Source: Olivibacter jilunii (GTDB taxonomy: Bacteria > Bacteroidota > Bacteroidia > Sphingobacteriales > Sphingobacteriaceae). Taken from it: a DNA stretch of 64,000 nt. Shown piece after piece: positions 8,878-17,578 of this stretch. Position 1 is the first letter of the stretch, and each line of letters begins with the position of its first letter. A program made the translations under genes and the position numbers. The notes under the pieces were generated by a model. That model was not told where the DNA came from, did no database searches, and was given only the letters and a program-made list of their open reading frames with translations. Where the stretch lies: assembly GCF_900607235.1 (NCBI RefSeq), contig NZ_LR027848.1, positions 310,001-374,000 on the forward strand, written 5' to 3'.

Positions 8878-9123
8878 TTAGCTACCCCTCCCAATTCGTT
8901 GACTTTGCCATAATCTTGCAAATCTTAAAAAAGAGTAAACGATAAGCAATAAACCGAACAAAACACGGTAGGTTCTATCCAAGCTCAGTGGGAAATCCTT
9001 CCAGAAAATGATAACCAAACCAAGCACGAAATAGAATCCGAACATGCAAAGTCCTAAAATGGACAGAAATCGCTTTGCGGGCGATTTCTGTCTATCACTA
9101 CTTTTATTGGTACGTTCAAGCAT
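8878..9123 (-). CDS. small two-helix membrane protein of the tonB operon
   Basis: An 81-residue protein with a basic N-terminus and two hydrophobic segments at about residues 20-42 and 52-68. Homology to a named family was not recognised. It starts 3 bases after the tonB stop and is followed 54 bases later by the PstS-like gene, so co-expression with the ExbBD-TonB system is nearly certain. An accessory role in the inner-membrane complex is only a guess. Confidence 0.75.
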   Translation of the reverse strand: MLERTNKSSDRQKSPAKRFLSILGLCMFGFYFVLGLVIIFWKDFPLSLDRTYRVLFGLLLIVYSFLRFARLWQSQRIGRGS

Positions 9124-9126
9124 GAA

Positions 9127-9954
9127 TTACATTCCTTGAAGGTTCAATTTAATAGGTAAGGAGTAGGATACCCGTACCGGGCGTCCGTTCTGAATACCAG
9201 GTTTCCATTTAGGTGAAGATTTCAACAATCTCACCGCTTCTTCGCCAGTACCATATTTCAAGTCACGCAATACTTTGATATCGGTCAAAGATCCATCTCG
9301 TTCAACCACGAAAGACACATGGATAGAACCACTTACGCCTTGTTCCTTTGCCATCTGTGGGTATCTATAGTTTGCACCAACCCATTTATAGAAAGCAGGT
9401 AAACCTCCTGGAAATGATGGCTGTACTTCCACCGCATTGAAGTCCATAATACCGGAACCTTCTTCCGTTACCTGAGCATCTTTTGGTCCTTCACCTACCG
9501 GCATATCGATACGTATATCAGCCGTAGGGTCCCCAGCGATTGTTTTAGGTCCCGGATCAGCCTTTTTCAGCTGTTCAACGGTTGGCGGTTCCTCGTCACG
9601 CACCTGCTCTGCCGGTACCACCTTAGGAGGAGGCATCCGTACTTGATCCACACGTGGAGGCGGAGGTTCAACCGGTGGCGGTGGAGGCGGTGCTTCCTCG
9701 TTCACCGGAGGTGGTTCTGATAGAACCACTTCTGTTTCAATTACTTCTTCTGGTGCTTCATCCTGTTCACCCCGAATCGCCTTGATGATCATAGGCGATG
9801 TTACCAAGCCTACGAACAATATTATACCTATGAGTAATGCTCGTGAAGTATATTTAGGCGAAATGGTGCGCAAGTCATAAGCGCCATACGCTTTATTGCG
9901 TCCTGCGAAGACTACATCAAGCCATTGCGGTTTAAATATATCTAATTTAGACAT
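9127..9954 (-). CDS. tonB: TonB family energy transducer
   Basis: A 275-residue TonB-type protein that carries proton-motive energy from ExbBD to outer-membrane receptors. It has an N-terminal cytoplasmic region, one membrane helix at about 40-60, a Pro/Glu-rich periplasmic spacer at about 75-125 (runs such as EEAPPPPPPVEPPPP), and a C-terminal TonB domain at about 185-275 (PSFPGGLPAFYKWV, VSGSIHVSFVVERDGSLTDI, PVRVSYSLPIKLNL). The Bacteroidota N-terminus FAGRNKAYGAYDLR is present. It is preceded by two exbD genes and exbB, and an operon promoter is visible at 12167. Confidence 0.93.
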   Translation of the reverse strand: MSKLDIFKPQWLDVVFAGRNKAYGAYDLRTISPKYTSRALLIGIILFVGLVTSPMIIKAIRGEQDEAPEEVIETEVVLSEPPPVNEEAPPPPPPVEPPPPRVDQVRMPPPKVVPAEQVRDEEPPTVEQLKKADPGPKTIAGDPTADIRIDMPVGEGPKDAQVTEEGSGIMDFNAVEVQPSFPGGLPAFYKWVGANYRYPQMAKEQGVSGSIHVSFVVERDGSLTDIKVLRDLKYGTGEEAVRLLKSSPKWKPGIQNGRPVRVSYSLPIKLNLQGM

Positions 9955-9984
9955 TCTTATTTCATTTTTTAGGATAACCCTTTG

Positions 9985-10491
9985 TTAATAAATTCCCTCA
10001 CGTTTAAGCAATTCAACCTCCGGAGTACTAATATCGCCAATCATGTATTGTTGTGCATTAACGATTTTCATTTCATCCAGTATATCTACTAAGTTACGGT
10101 AGTTCGAATTGTCGCTTGGTCTGATAATAACAATGAGTGGTTTACCCGTTGCGGCTTGCACATCTTTCATCTTCTTGAGCAGGACGGGTCTAATTCCGTT
10201 CTTACCATAATCTACTACTGTCGGGCCATCCAGTGGTTTTTCCAATTGTCCCATATAGTATTCGATTTTGTCCTTTGCACCCAATAAGATGGTCATTGAT
10301 CTATTATCAGCCACTTCCAGATTATCATCTTTGTTTTCCTTATCCTTATCCGGCATAGCCACGTCCATTGCGTGCGGTTTAGCCAAACTGGTCGTTAACA
10401 TGAAGAAGGTAATCAGAAGGAACGCCAAGTCAACCATGGGTGTTAAATCCACCCGGGGGGTCTGTTTACCACCGGTATTTAATTCTGCCAT
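9985..10491 (-). CDS. exbD: ExbD/TolR family biopolymer transport protein (second copy)
   Basis: A 168-residue protein with a single membrane helix at about 18-36 holding the proton-carrying Asp of the family (D21 in VDLTPMVDLAFLL). The rest is periplasmic. It lies 19 bases after the other exbD gene, and the two paralogs differ in length and sequence. Both are likely parts of one ExbB-ExbD motor driving TonB. Tandem exbD genes are common in Bacteroidota. Confidence 0.92.
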   Translation of the reverse strand: MAELNTGGKQTPRVDLTPMVDLAFLLITFFMLTTSLAKPHAMDVAMPDKDKENKDDNLEVADNRSMTILLGAKDKIEYYMGQLEKPLDGPTVVDYGKNGIRPVLLKKMKDVQAATGKPLIVIIRPSDNSNYRNLVDILDEMKIVNAQQYMIGDISTPEVELLKREGIY

Positions 10492-10510
10492 TTCTTAATA
10501 TTTTTAATGA

Positions 10511-11143
10511 TTATTTACCGTAATCCTCCGTTCTAAGGTTAGTAACTAAACTAAACTTATTGATCTTCTGTCCCTGGAGAATATCTATCACCTTCTTAAT
10601 AGCAGGGTATTGTTCTTTAGCGTCTCCTTTGATAGCCACGCGCATTTCCGCATTATTAGTTTCTTTTGTAGCGTAACGGGCAGCTATAATCCATTCATGT
10701 AACTCAGAAGGGCTATTCCCTACAGAATCCGTGGGGATACCTGGCTGAAGGCCAGCTCTGTTTCGCTCTGCGTTATCCATTGCAATAATCTGCTTTAGAT
10801 TTTTGAAAGGAACACCGAAACCTTCCATCAAAGAAAATCTTTCTTTTTCCTTTTGCGAGAAACCGACGCTATATTTTTCCGACATTCTTTCCAGCATACG
10901 CATTCTTATGTTCGGACCGGCAACACCGAAAAACACCTTACCATCTCCTCCTACGGTAATTGTACCCAAATTCGCATCCGGAACCTTGATCTGTACCGTG
11001 GATGCAGGGGTATCTACCGGCAAAGGCTCTGGCTGGCGAGCAGTTGCGGTAAGAATAAAGAACGTAAGCAGCAGGAATGACACGTCACACATCGCCGTCA
11101 TATCAATGGTTGTGCTCGCTCTTTTTACTTTAATCTTTGGCAT
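10511..11143 (-). CDS. exbD: ExbD/TolR family biopolymer transport protein (first copy)
   Basis: A 210-residue ExbD paralog. The membrane helix lies at about 18-36 with the conserved Asp D20 in TIDMTAMCDVSFLLLTFF. The periplasmic part is longer than in the second copy, with an insert of about 40 residues around 85-130 (MLERMSEKYSVGFSQKEKERF). It lies 97 bases downstream of exbB. The pairing of two unequal ExbD proteins suggests a heteromeric motor, which is inference. Confidence 0.92.
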   Translation of the reverse strand: MPKIKVKRASTTIDMTAMCDVSFLLLTFFILTATARQPEPLPVDTPASTVQIKVPDANLGTITVGGDGKVFFGVAGPNIRMRMLERMSEKYSVGFSQKEKERFSLMEGFGVPFKNLKQIIAMDNAERNRAGLQPGIPTDSVGNSPSELHEWIIAARYATKETNNAEMRVAIKGDAKEQYPAIKKVIDILQGQKINKFSLVTNLRTEDYGK

Positions 11144-11240
11144 CTCTTTACGTTTATAAGTAAATAAAAACTAGTTTCTAATATAGTGATGCAAATTCCA
11201 CAGCCTTTCCATAAAAACCATGGAATTTTTTCACCTTTTT

Positions 11241-12074
11241 TTATTTATGCTTAGACGCGTAAGTTTGAACGATCGAGAAGCCAGCCTCGTCAATAGAATA
11301 GGTCAATTTATCTATTTTAGAAGTAAATACATTGTACATGATTACAGCGATGGTAGAAGTAAAGATACCGGTTGCTGTATTGATAAGCGCCTCAGAGATA
11401 CCGTTTGCCAACTGCGCTTGGTCAGGAGCACCACCGGTAGCCAAAGCCGCAAACGCCTTGATCATACCCGTTACTGTTCCTAATAGACCGGTTAATGTAC
11501 CGATAGATACTAAGGTGGCGATAACGGTTAGGTTTTTCTCTAACATTGGCATTTCCAATGCAGTCGCTTCTTCAATCTCTTTTTGAATTGCCAATACAGA
11601 ATGTTCAGTATCCAAAGTTGTATCTACAGAAGCTTCTTTGTATTTGTAAAGACCGGATTTGATTACATTAGCTACAGATCCTTGTTGTTTATCACATTCG
11701 GCGATGGCTGCATCAATGTTTCCTGCAGAAAGGAATCCTTGCACTTTAGAAACAAAAGTGTCTACATTTCCTTTTCCAGCAGCTCTGCTGATTACGAAGA
11801 AACGCTCAAACGAGAAAACAATTACCATTAATAATAAACCTAATAGTACCGGTACGATGTAACCCGCTTTGTAAACCATTGCAAAATAGTCTCCTGGCAT
11901 CGGTTCGCCATTCTCCGGATCTCCTCCTTGGAAGTGTGAAGGATCCCCCATCACGAATTTCCATACCAATGCGCCTATGACAAGGCAGATAATAATTGCC
12001 AGACTTGCAAATACGTTAGAACCTTTTGAGCTGCTCTCTTTTTTAGCCGGGGTTGGTTTTGGTGCGTTTGCCAT
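11241..12074 (-). CDS. exbB: MotA/TolQ/ExbB proton channel protein
   Basis: A 277-residue ExbB-type channel subunit that powers TonB. It has hydrophobic segments at about 24-43, 72-92, 160-185 and 205-228. The family core MLEKNLTVIATLVSIGTLTGLLGTVTGMIKAF is clear around residues 173-205. The basic Lys/Ser-rich N-terminus (PKPTPAKKESSSKG) is usual in the phylum. It is the first gene of a seven-gene operon that ends at the terminator at 6072. A promoter lies about 90 bases upstream. Confidence 0.94.
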   Translation of the reverse strand: MANAPKPTPAKKESSSKGSNVFASLAIIICLVIGALVWKFVMGDPSHFQGGDPENGEPMPGDYFAMVYKAGYIVPVLLGLLLMVIVFSFERFFVISRAAGKGNVDTFVSKVQGFLSAGNIDAAIAECDKQQGSVANVIKSGLYKYKEASVDTTLDTEHSVLAIQKEIEEATALEMPMLEKNLTVIATLVSIGTLTGLLGTVTGMIKAFAALATGGAPDQAQLANGISEALINTATGIFTSTIAVIMYNVFTSKIDKLTYSIDEAGFSIVQTYASKHK

Positions 12075-12166
12075 TTTCTTGATTTTTTAGTTTTTAGTTT
12101 TTATGGATTAATTTTTAATTGTACAAAACATTTTGCCGTTTTTTCCAGTCGTCAAAAAGGCAAAAG

Positions 12167-12196
12167 CAAATTTATAATTTTAGATTTAAAAACAAA
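12167..12196 (-). promoter_or_regulatory. promoter of the exbB-tonB operon
   Basis: On the minus strand TTTG (12196-12193), 18 bases, then TAAATTTG (12174-12167). The expected start near 12160 gives a leader of about 85 bases. No iron-regulator operator was recognised. Confidence 0.5.
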
Positions 12197-12615
12197 TTTA
12201 TGCAATATTAACTTTTAAATATCTCTCCTTCTAACGTGCAACAGCGGCATCAACGCCAAAAAAGAGCTCTATTGTGTCACTGCCCTCATTTTCGAAGACA
12301 ATATTTTACAATAAAAACTATTTTTTTTTGTAATTGCAAATAAATGACATAAAAAAAACGTCGATTCCGGCATCTATTCGTTAATATTGTGCATTTGAAT
12401 GTGTCATTATCACACCATCCCAAATCCTGTTAATTTATTCTCTTCCAACTGCCTAAACTAAGTGTAAAAAGAACACTATGCCCCCTCTTTTTTCTCGCCT
12501 TAACTCAAATGTAAAATTTAAATAGCGTTTAAGTGTTTTCAGATGCAATTGTAAACGTTGGCAGTAAGGTAATATTGTGCTTTTAGGCAAATTTATTTCC
12601 AAAAGCTTATTTGGT
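12197..12615. other. AT-rich intergenic region without recognised gene
   Basis: About 420 bases between the exbB promoter and the SUI1-like gene. It is rich in A/T with a T9 run near 12322 and a near-palindrome CCAAAAGCTTATTTGG beside the SUI1-like stop (12599-12614). No ORF with family features, tRNA or clear terminator was seen. Confidence 0.5.
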
Positions 12616-12963
12616 CTAGCCTCCTATCAATTTAATTTTATACCCTTCGGTGGTTAGGATCTCGACGATCTTTTTCCTAAAATCGCCTTGAATCATAATT
12701 TGTCCTTCTTTGGTGGCGCCCCCAACTCCACATCGCTGTTTTAATTGTTTCCCTAAAGCGGATAAATCTTCTTCCTTTCCCACAAAACCCGTAATAAGCG
12801 TTACCGCTTTTCCCGCCCGTTGTTTTTTATCCAGTTGAACACGCAATTGTTGCTTCGCCGCAGGCAAGGTGTCTGTTTCAAAAGATTCCTCTTCCCGATA
12901 GCTATAATTCTGATCAGTGGAATAGACAATACCGTCAAACTGTTGTTTTTTCTGCTTAGCCAT
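12616..12963 (-). CDS. SUI1/eIF1-like translation factor (YciH family)
   Basis: A 115-residue protein with the SUI1 fold signature: RQQLRVQLDKKQRAGKAVTLITGF is represented at about 35-60, followed by LGKQLKQRCGVGGATKEGQIMIQGDF and a C-terminal GYKIKLIGG. Bacterial YciH proteins are thought to affect start-site selection on the 30S subunit; the role here is inferred from family. It lies 24 bases downstream of the lipid kinase gene on the same strand, so the two are probably co-transcribed. Confidence 0.88.
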   Translation of the reverse strand: MAKQKKQQFDGIVYSTDQNYSYREEESFETDTLPAAKQQLRVQLDKKQRAGKAVTLITGFVGKEEDLSALGKQLKQRCGVGGATKEGQIMIQGDFRKKIVEILTTEGYKIKLIGG

Positions 12964-12987
12964 TATAAAGGTATTTAAAGCCTTTTA

Positions 12988-13863
12988 CTAACATACAACA
13001 TTTAATGAAGAGGGCAAAACTTCTATTGACAATTTTTTGTCGAGCGTAAACGGTTCCCCATCTAAATGCACCGGCCCCCTTTGTGGGCGTTCAATGGTGA
13101 TCTGTTTTCCTTTAATAATTTCCACGTAATCCGATTGATGGGCAGTTCGGCTAAACAAATGGTAGATCATTACGGGAAACTGAATTAATGGAAACTGCTT
13201 AATGATACAAACGTCAAGTAGGCCGTCGTCAACAGACGCACCGGGAGCAATGTAAGCATTATTTCCATATTGCGGGGAATTAGCTATACTGATCATAAAT
13301 GCTTCCCGTTGTATTTCATTGCCATCTATACAAATCGTATATTCCTGGGGCTTATATCGACTGATTTCCTTAAGCACGATTTTTAAATAGCCTACGGGGC
13401 CACGGGTCATATTTTCCGCAAAGCGATCGCTGATAAGGGCATCAAAACCCATCCCTGCAACATTAAAAAAAGCTTTTCCGTTAACCAGACCGCTATCGAT
13501 CGTAATGATATGGCCTTTATTGATTTTTGCGATGGCTTGCGATACATCAGAAGAAATTCCCAAATAACGCGCTAGACCATTTCCGGAGCCTTCGGGCACA
13601 ATTGCTAAAGGCGTAGGGGTATTCAATAGTTCCTTCGCGATCTCGTTGATCGTACCATCTCCTCCCACTGCTACCACTAAATCTACTTGCTCCTGTATCG
13701 CTATTTTCGTTAACTCTGACGCATGTTGAGCCCTTTCCGTAATCTTAAAACTCGCTTCGAACAGATCGTCGTTGAGGTATTTTCTCGCTAGCCTTTCAAA
13801 GCCCTTCTTGCTCTTCCCTCCGGATATTGGATTGATTAGAAATTGGATTCGTTTTTTTGTCAT
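12988..13863 (-). CDS. diacylglycerol kinase family lipid kinase (YegS/BmrU type)
   Basis: A 291-residue cytosolic lipid kinase of the DAGK catalytic superfamily. The nucleotide-binding motif VAVGGDGTINEIAKEL is at about residues 64-79 and PEGSGNGLARYLG follows at about 90-102. The N-terminal NPISGGKSKKG and C-terminal DGEPF are also present. Substrate is likely diacylglycerol or a related lipid; sequence alone cannot tell it from sphingoid-base kinases, which are plausible in sphingolipid-making Sphingobacteriaceae. It is followed by the SUI1-like gene. Confidence 0.9.
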   Translation of the reverse strand: MTKKRIQFLINPISGGKSKKGFERLARKYLNDDLFEASFKITERAQHASELTKIAIQEQVDLVVAVGGDGTINEIAKELLNTPTPLAIVPEGSGNGLARYLGISSDVSQAIAKINKGHIITIDSGLVNGKAFFNVAGMGFDALISDRFAENMTRGPVGYLKIVLKEISRYKPQEYTICIDGNEIQREAFMISIANSPQYGNNAYIAPGASVDDGLLDVCIIKQFPLIQFPVMIYHLFSRTAHQSDYVEIIKGKQITIERPQRGPVHLDGEPFTLDKKLSIEVLPSSLNVVC

Positions 13864-14070
13864 TTAACAGTCGCGCCTATTCATTTACAAATGTACTAAA
13901 CCCACTTGAATTTAATACCTACAGCAACGAAAGTATTATGGCACTCCTTTTTTAAGCCAGGGTTACGAATGCATCACACCTGTACGTATAATTGAGGTGT
14001 AAATACTCATCAATTATTACCCCGAAAAATACTTCTCTGCTCGTTCCTTTTATATTAGCAAAATGAATTG

Positions 14071-14078
14071 TACTTTTG
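14071..14078 (+). promoter_or_regulatory. -7 element of the metK promoter
   Basis: TACTTTTG matches TAnnTTTG. The expected start at about 14084-14086 falls just before the first base of the riboswitch at 14089. No good -33 TTG was found, so the promoter call rests on the -7 box and its placement. Confidence 0.5.
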
Positions 14079-14088
14079 CACGGTAAAA

Positions 14089-14156
14089 TGTGGAATGATT
14101 TGCGTGCCAATCAAATGGCGGGATTGCAACCACAGTAAAAAAGTGCTAATGATTGC
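14089..14156 (+). ncRNA. SAM-II riboswitch
   Basis: The element matches the SAM-II (metA motif) consensus: P1 strand TGTGG (14089-14093), TGATTTG (14096-14102), GGATTGCAACCAC (14121-14133, which includes the P1 partner CCACA at 14130-14134), an A-rich linker, then GTGCTAA (14143-14149). The L1 loop has an extra small hairpin GCCA/TGGC (14106-14109 with 14116-14119). A pseudoknot-type pairing CAATCA (14108-14113) with TGATTG (14150-14155) is possible. It lies 5' of metK, the gene for SAM synthesis, which fits repression by SAM. Confidence 0.82.
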
Positions 14157-14205
14157 CTTTCAAATTGACACTTCATACTTATCAAGCATTTTACAAAATA
14201 GATAA
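14149..14205 (+). CDS. possible 18-residue upstream ORF in the metK leader
   Basis: An ATG at 14149, formed within the 3' conserved GCTAATG of the riboswitch, opens an ORF (MIAFQIDTSYLSSILQNR) that stops at 14205, 31 bases before metK. Its start would be hidden or shown by the pseudoknot. It is reported because of its position; nothing else proves that it is translated. Confidence 0.3.
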   Translation: MIAFQIDTSYLSSILQNR

Positions 14206-14236
14206 TATTAGGTAAAAATCTTTGAAACAATAATTT

Positions 14237-15490
14237 ATGCCATACTTATTCACTTCAGAATCCGTTTCCGAAGGACATCCTGATAAAATAGCTGATCAAA
14301 TTTCAGATGCACTTATTGATAATTTCCTTGCCTGGGATCCCGATGCGCGCGTAGCTATTGAAACATTAGTAACTACCGGACAAGTCGTCCTAGCGGGAGA
14401 AGTTAAATCGAACACCTATTTAGATGTTCAAAAGATCACCCGATCGGTTATTGAAAAAATTGGTTATACCAAATCAGCCTATATGTTCGAGGCCAATTCA
14501 TGCGGAATTTTGTCTGCCATCCACGAGCAATCGGCTGATATCAACCAGGGAGTCGACCGTAAAGAAAGGCAAGATCAGGGAGCAGGCGATCAAGGCATTA
14601 TGTTCGGCTACGCCAACAAAGAAACGGAGAACCTGATGCCATTGGCCTTGGATCTTTCGCACAAACTTCTTCTGGCGTTAGCCGCCCTTCGAAGGGAAAA
14701 TAAAGACATCACCTATTTACGTCCGGACGCGAAAGCACAAGTGACCATTGCTTATAACGATGACCATACCCCATTGCGTATTGATACCATTGTCATCTCT
14801 ACCCAACATGACGATTTTGATGAAGAGGGCGCCATGCTCGACAAGATTAAACATGATATCATCCATATTTTAATTCCTAGAGTGAAAGCGCAGCTCAAAC
14901 CTGAGCTTCAGCAATTATTTGATGAACACATTACGTACCACATTAATCCCACGGGTAAATTTGTAATCGGCGGCCCGCATGGAGACACAGGATTAACCGG
15001 CAGGAAAATTATCGTAGACACTTATGGGGGTAAAGGTGGACACGGTGGTGGCGCATTTTCAGGTAAAGACCCCTCAAAAGTGGATCGTTCAGCAGCTTAT
15101 GCTGCCCGACATATTGCGAAGAATCTGGTAGCTGCGGGCATTGCAGACGAGATACTCGTTCAGCTTTCATATGCTATCGGCGTAAAGCACCCAATGGGTA
15201 TTTATGTAAATACCTATGGCAAAAGCAATGTGGCTTTAACCGATGGACAGATTGCAGAAAAAATAGCTGAGCTTTTTGATTTAACGCCTTATGGAATTGA
15301 AACCAGACTAAAATTGCGAAATCCTATTTATTCTGAGACCGCTGCTTACGGCCATATGGGACGCGAATCCGTTATTGTTAATAAAACCTTCGAAAACTCG
15401 ATGGGTGAAGTAAAGACCGTGGAGGTAGAACTTTTTACTTGGGAAAAACTGGACTATATTGAACCGGTAAGGAAGGCTTTTGGCTTCTAA
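14237..15490 (+). CDS. metK: S-adenosylmethionine synthetase
   Basis: It makes SAM from methionine and ATP. Family motifs are all present: [13 protein letters not shown] (residues 14-26), [12 protein letters not shown] (near 115), [19 protein letters not shown] (near 275) and [16 protein letters not shown]. The length of 417 residues is about 30 more than the E. coli enzyme and normal for the phylum. The start ATG at 14237 gives the standard [14 protein letters not shown]-terminus. A SAM-II riboswitch precedes it and a strong terminator follows 21 bases after the stop, so it is a single-gene transcript. Confidence 0.97.
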   Translation: MPYLFTSESVSEGHPDKIADQISDALIDNFLAWDPDARVAIETLVTTGQVVLAGEVKSNTYLDVQKITRSVIEKIGYTKSAYMFEANSCGILSAIHEQSADINQGVDRKERQDQGAGDQGIMFGYANKETENLMPLALDLSHKLLLALAALRRENKDITYLRPDAKAQVTIAYNDDHTPLRIDTIVISTQHDDFDEEGAMLDKIKHDIIHILIPRVKAQLKPELQQLFDEHITYHINPTGKFVIGGPHGDTGLTGRKIIVDTYGGKGGHGGGAFSGKDPSKVDRSAAYAARHIAKNLVAAGIADEILVQLSYAIGVKHPMGIYVNTYGKSNVALTDGQIAEKIAELFDLTPYGIETRLKLRNPIYSETAAYGHMGRESVIVNKTFENSMGEVKTVEVELFTWEKLDYIEPVRKAFGF

Positions 15491-15510
15491 AGGATTTGAA
15501 ATGTTGTTTG

Positions 15511-15536
15511 AGCCCGGCATACGCCGGGCTTTTTTT
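15511..15536 (+). terminator. Rho-independent terminator of metK
   Basis: Perfect 8-bp GC-rich stem AGCCCGGC/GCCGGGCT with an ATAC loop and a run of seven T including the last stem base. Confidence 0.92.
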
Positions 15537-15666
15537 ATTCAATAGCTTTATAAAAATATTTATTTTTGCTGGCATTGCAAAAGACCTGGTTGAAAATGCA
15601 ATGGTAGAACCTTTAATACATGAAATATCATGTCTTATAGGTTACACAAAAACAGATTATTTACAT

Positions 15667-16401
15667 ATGAACAAATTTTTTGGATATATCCTGACACCAT
15701 TCCATTACCTTTACTTCGGCCTTATTCTTGTGATCTTCCACCCTATTCAGTGGATCTGTCTCAAACTAGGCGGGTATGAAGCGCACAAAAGGTCTGTCGA
15801 TATCCTTAATTGGTTTCTTACAAGCAGCTATTATCTTTTAGGAAATAGCGTACATTTTATCAATAATCAACAACTACCTGTTGCTCAACCCATCATTTTC
15901 ATTGCAAATCATCAAAGCATGTATGATATCCCGCCGTTGATTTACTTCCTAAGAAAGCATCATGCCAAATTCGTGTCTAAAATTGAGCTGGCAAGCGGTA
16001 TTCCAAGTATATCGTTCAATCTTAAATATGGTGGTGCAGCCAATATTGATCGAAGTGACCCAAAGCAGTCGATCGCGGAAATATTGAAGTTGGCGAAGAA
16101 CATGAAAGATAAAAACTGGTCAACGGTTATTTTTCCGGAAGGGACACGATCCAAAACAGGCGTTATGAAACCCTTTGCGGTTGGCGGCATCGCCACCATT
16201 CTAAAAAAAGTACCTCATGCAATCATTGTACCCGTAGTCATTAACAACTCTTGGAAAATGGTTCAATATGGTTCTTTTCCGCTTCGTGCTTTCACAGCGA
16301 TGAGCTGGGAAGTGCTTGCTCCTATCTCTTCGGAAGGACGCACAGCAGAAGACGTAGTAAAAGCGGCAGAAGAAGCGATTCGGGAGAAAGTGGTTCCCTA
16401 G
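15667..16401 (+). CDS. 1-acyl-sn-glycerol-3-phosphate acyltransferase family protein
   Basis: A PlsC-type membrane acyltransferase of 244 residues for phospholipid synthesis. It shows the catalytic NHQSMYD (HxxxxD motif, near residue 78) and FPEGTRSKTG (near 155). The N-terminus is hydrophobic. The frame stays open to 15496, but that start would read through the metK terminator. The ATG at 15667 gives a normal family N-terminus (MNKFFGYILTPF). ATG 15601 is also possible, since TATTTTTG at 15561-15568 looks like a -7 box. Confidence 0.87.
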   Translation: MNKFFGYILTPFHYLYFGLILVIFHPIQWICLKLGGYEAHKRSVDILNWFLTSSYYLLGNSVHFINNQQLPVAQPIIFIANHQSMYDIPPLIYFLRKHHAKFVSKIELASGIPSISFNLKYGGAANIDRSDPKQSIAEILKLAKNMKDKNWSTVIFPEGTRSKTGVMKPFAVGGIATILKKVPHAIIVPVVINNSWKMVQYGSFPLRAFTAMSWEVLAPISSEGRTAEDVVKAAEEAIREKVVP

Positions 16402-16420
16402 TATAAAATACTCATCACCA

Positions 16421-17578
16421 TTATCTCACCTTTCTTCCCTTCCAATAATACTTACCGGTATTACCGGCGATCCCAATGTAAACGATGTAAAAAAGATGCA
16501 TAACGCTGAGTAAAGGCAAATTGATCAGCAGGGCACTTCGGGAAGCAAATTTTGTAATCGGCATTAAAAATAAAAGCTCTATCCCAATTTTAGCCAACAG
16601 AATGATGCCGAACCCTAAAAGCATGGGAGGAAAAAAAACGCCCAGTAAGGCATTCAGTAAAACCGCCAGATTGAATATCCAAATTGCTATTCCTAATAGC
16701 ACGATGTTTTTATTCTTGTATTTAGTGCTTTTAGAGGCCCAGCGCTTCCGTTGCCGGATAAATTCTTTCAGGTTTTCTTTAGCTTCTGTATAGACAATAG
16801 CCTCCTCCGACTTACAAAACCCGATACCGAGGGGATACTTCTGCGCCACTTTATGCAGAAAAAGCTCATCATCTCCACTTGCTAAATCGTCAATTCCGTT
16901 AAATCCACCTAATTCATAAAATACGTCTCGCCGATAGGCGAGATTGGCACCATTGCATGTTGATGGCCTACGCAGGCCAATAGAAGCAGCACCCAAACCT
17001 ATAAGGTATAAAAATTCTAAGGTCTGTAATTTCTCGAAGTAACTCTTCTCTTGGTGATAAACAACGGGAGAAGAAATTAACTTATAGTTCTTCTCTTCAT
17101 ACAGGCTCACAATGGTGCGTAACCAATTTGGGCCCATAACACAATCGGCATCCGTTGCGACCATTAACTCACCCTTTGCACTAGCAATTCCCTCACTGAT
17201 GGCTTTCTTTTTATACGAATTTAGTTTTTCATGCTCATTCAACTCAATCAATTTAACCCCCCGATCACTGTACGATGCAATAATTTCAGCTGTTCTATCC
17301 GTCGAATGATCATTTATAATAATCAATTCCATTAACTCACTCGGATAATGTTGCTTCAAGATGCACTCTATTGTTTTTGCAATATTACCTTCTTCATTGC
17401 GAGCTGCGATGAGCACGCTGACCGATGTTTTAAAAGTGTGCGTGTTCTTAGCTACATGATCCGGCAGCTGCTTCCACCCTCTTCGGAGCGTAAACACCAT
17501 ATATCCGTAATATAAACACAGTATCGTAGTGATCCCACTAATGATTTGAATTGCCAAAGAAATTAATTTTAAAAACAA
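16421..17578 (-). CDS. family 2 glycosyltransferase, membrane-bound
   Basis: A 385-residue GT2 enzyme. A membrane helix at about 8-28 precedes a GT-A domain with SVLIAARNEEGNI, ELIIINDHSTDRTAEI, VATDADC (metal-binding DxD, near 140) and the acceptor-region RQRKRWASKS (QxxRW type, near 280). Two or three C-terminal helices follow. This layout is that of processive or polyprenol-linked transferases; donor and acceptor are unknown. No ATG fits: the likely start is TTG at 17578 or TTG at 17557, overlapping the flippase-like gene by 41 or 20 bases. The overlap suggests that the two work together on a surface glycolipid. Confidence 0.85.
   Translation of the reverse strand: MFLKLISLAIQIISGITTILCLYYGYMVFTLRRGWKQLPDHVAKNTHTFKTSVSVLIAARNEEGNIAKTIECILKQHYPSELMELIIINDHSTDRTAEIIASYSDRGVKLIELNEHEKLNSYKKKAISEGIASAKGELMVATDADCVMGPNWLRTIVSLYEEKNYKLISSPVVYHQEKSYFEKLQTLEFLYLIGLGAASIGLRRPSTCNGANLAYRRDVFYELGGFNGIDDLASGDDELFLHKVAQKYPLGIGFCKSEEAIVYTEAKENLKEFIRQRKRWASKSTKYKNKNIVLLGIAIWIFNLAVLLNALLGVFFPPMLLGFGIILLAKIGIELLFLMPITKFASRSALLINLPLLSVMHLFYIVYIGIAGNTGKYYWKGRKVR

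Noticed and set aside
10803-11159. A 118-codon plus-strand ORF opposite exbD
   Set aside because: Antisense shadow of a clear exbD gene.
12197-12615. A small RNA or tRNA gene in the long exbB/SUI1-like gap
   Set aside because: No cloverleaf, terminator or promoter pair could be found; only AT-rich sequence is seen.
15496-15666. An upstream extension of the acyltransferase gene
   Set aside because: It would be translated through the metK terminator and adds residues foreign to the family.
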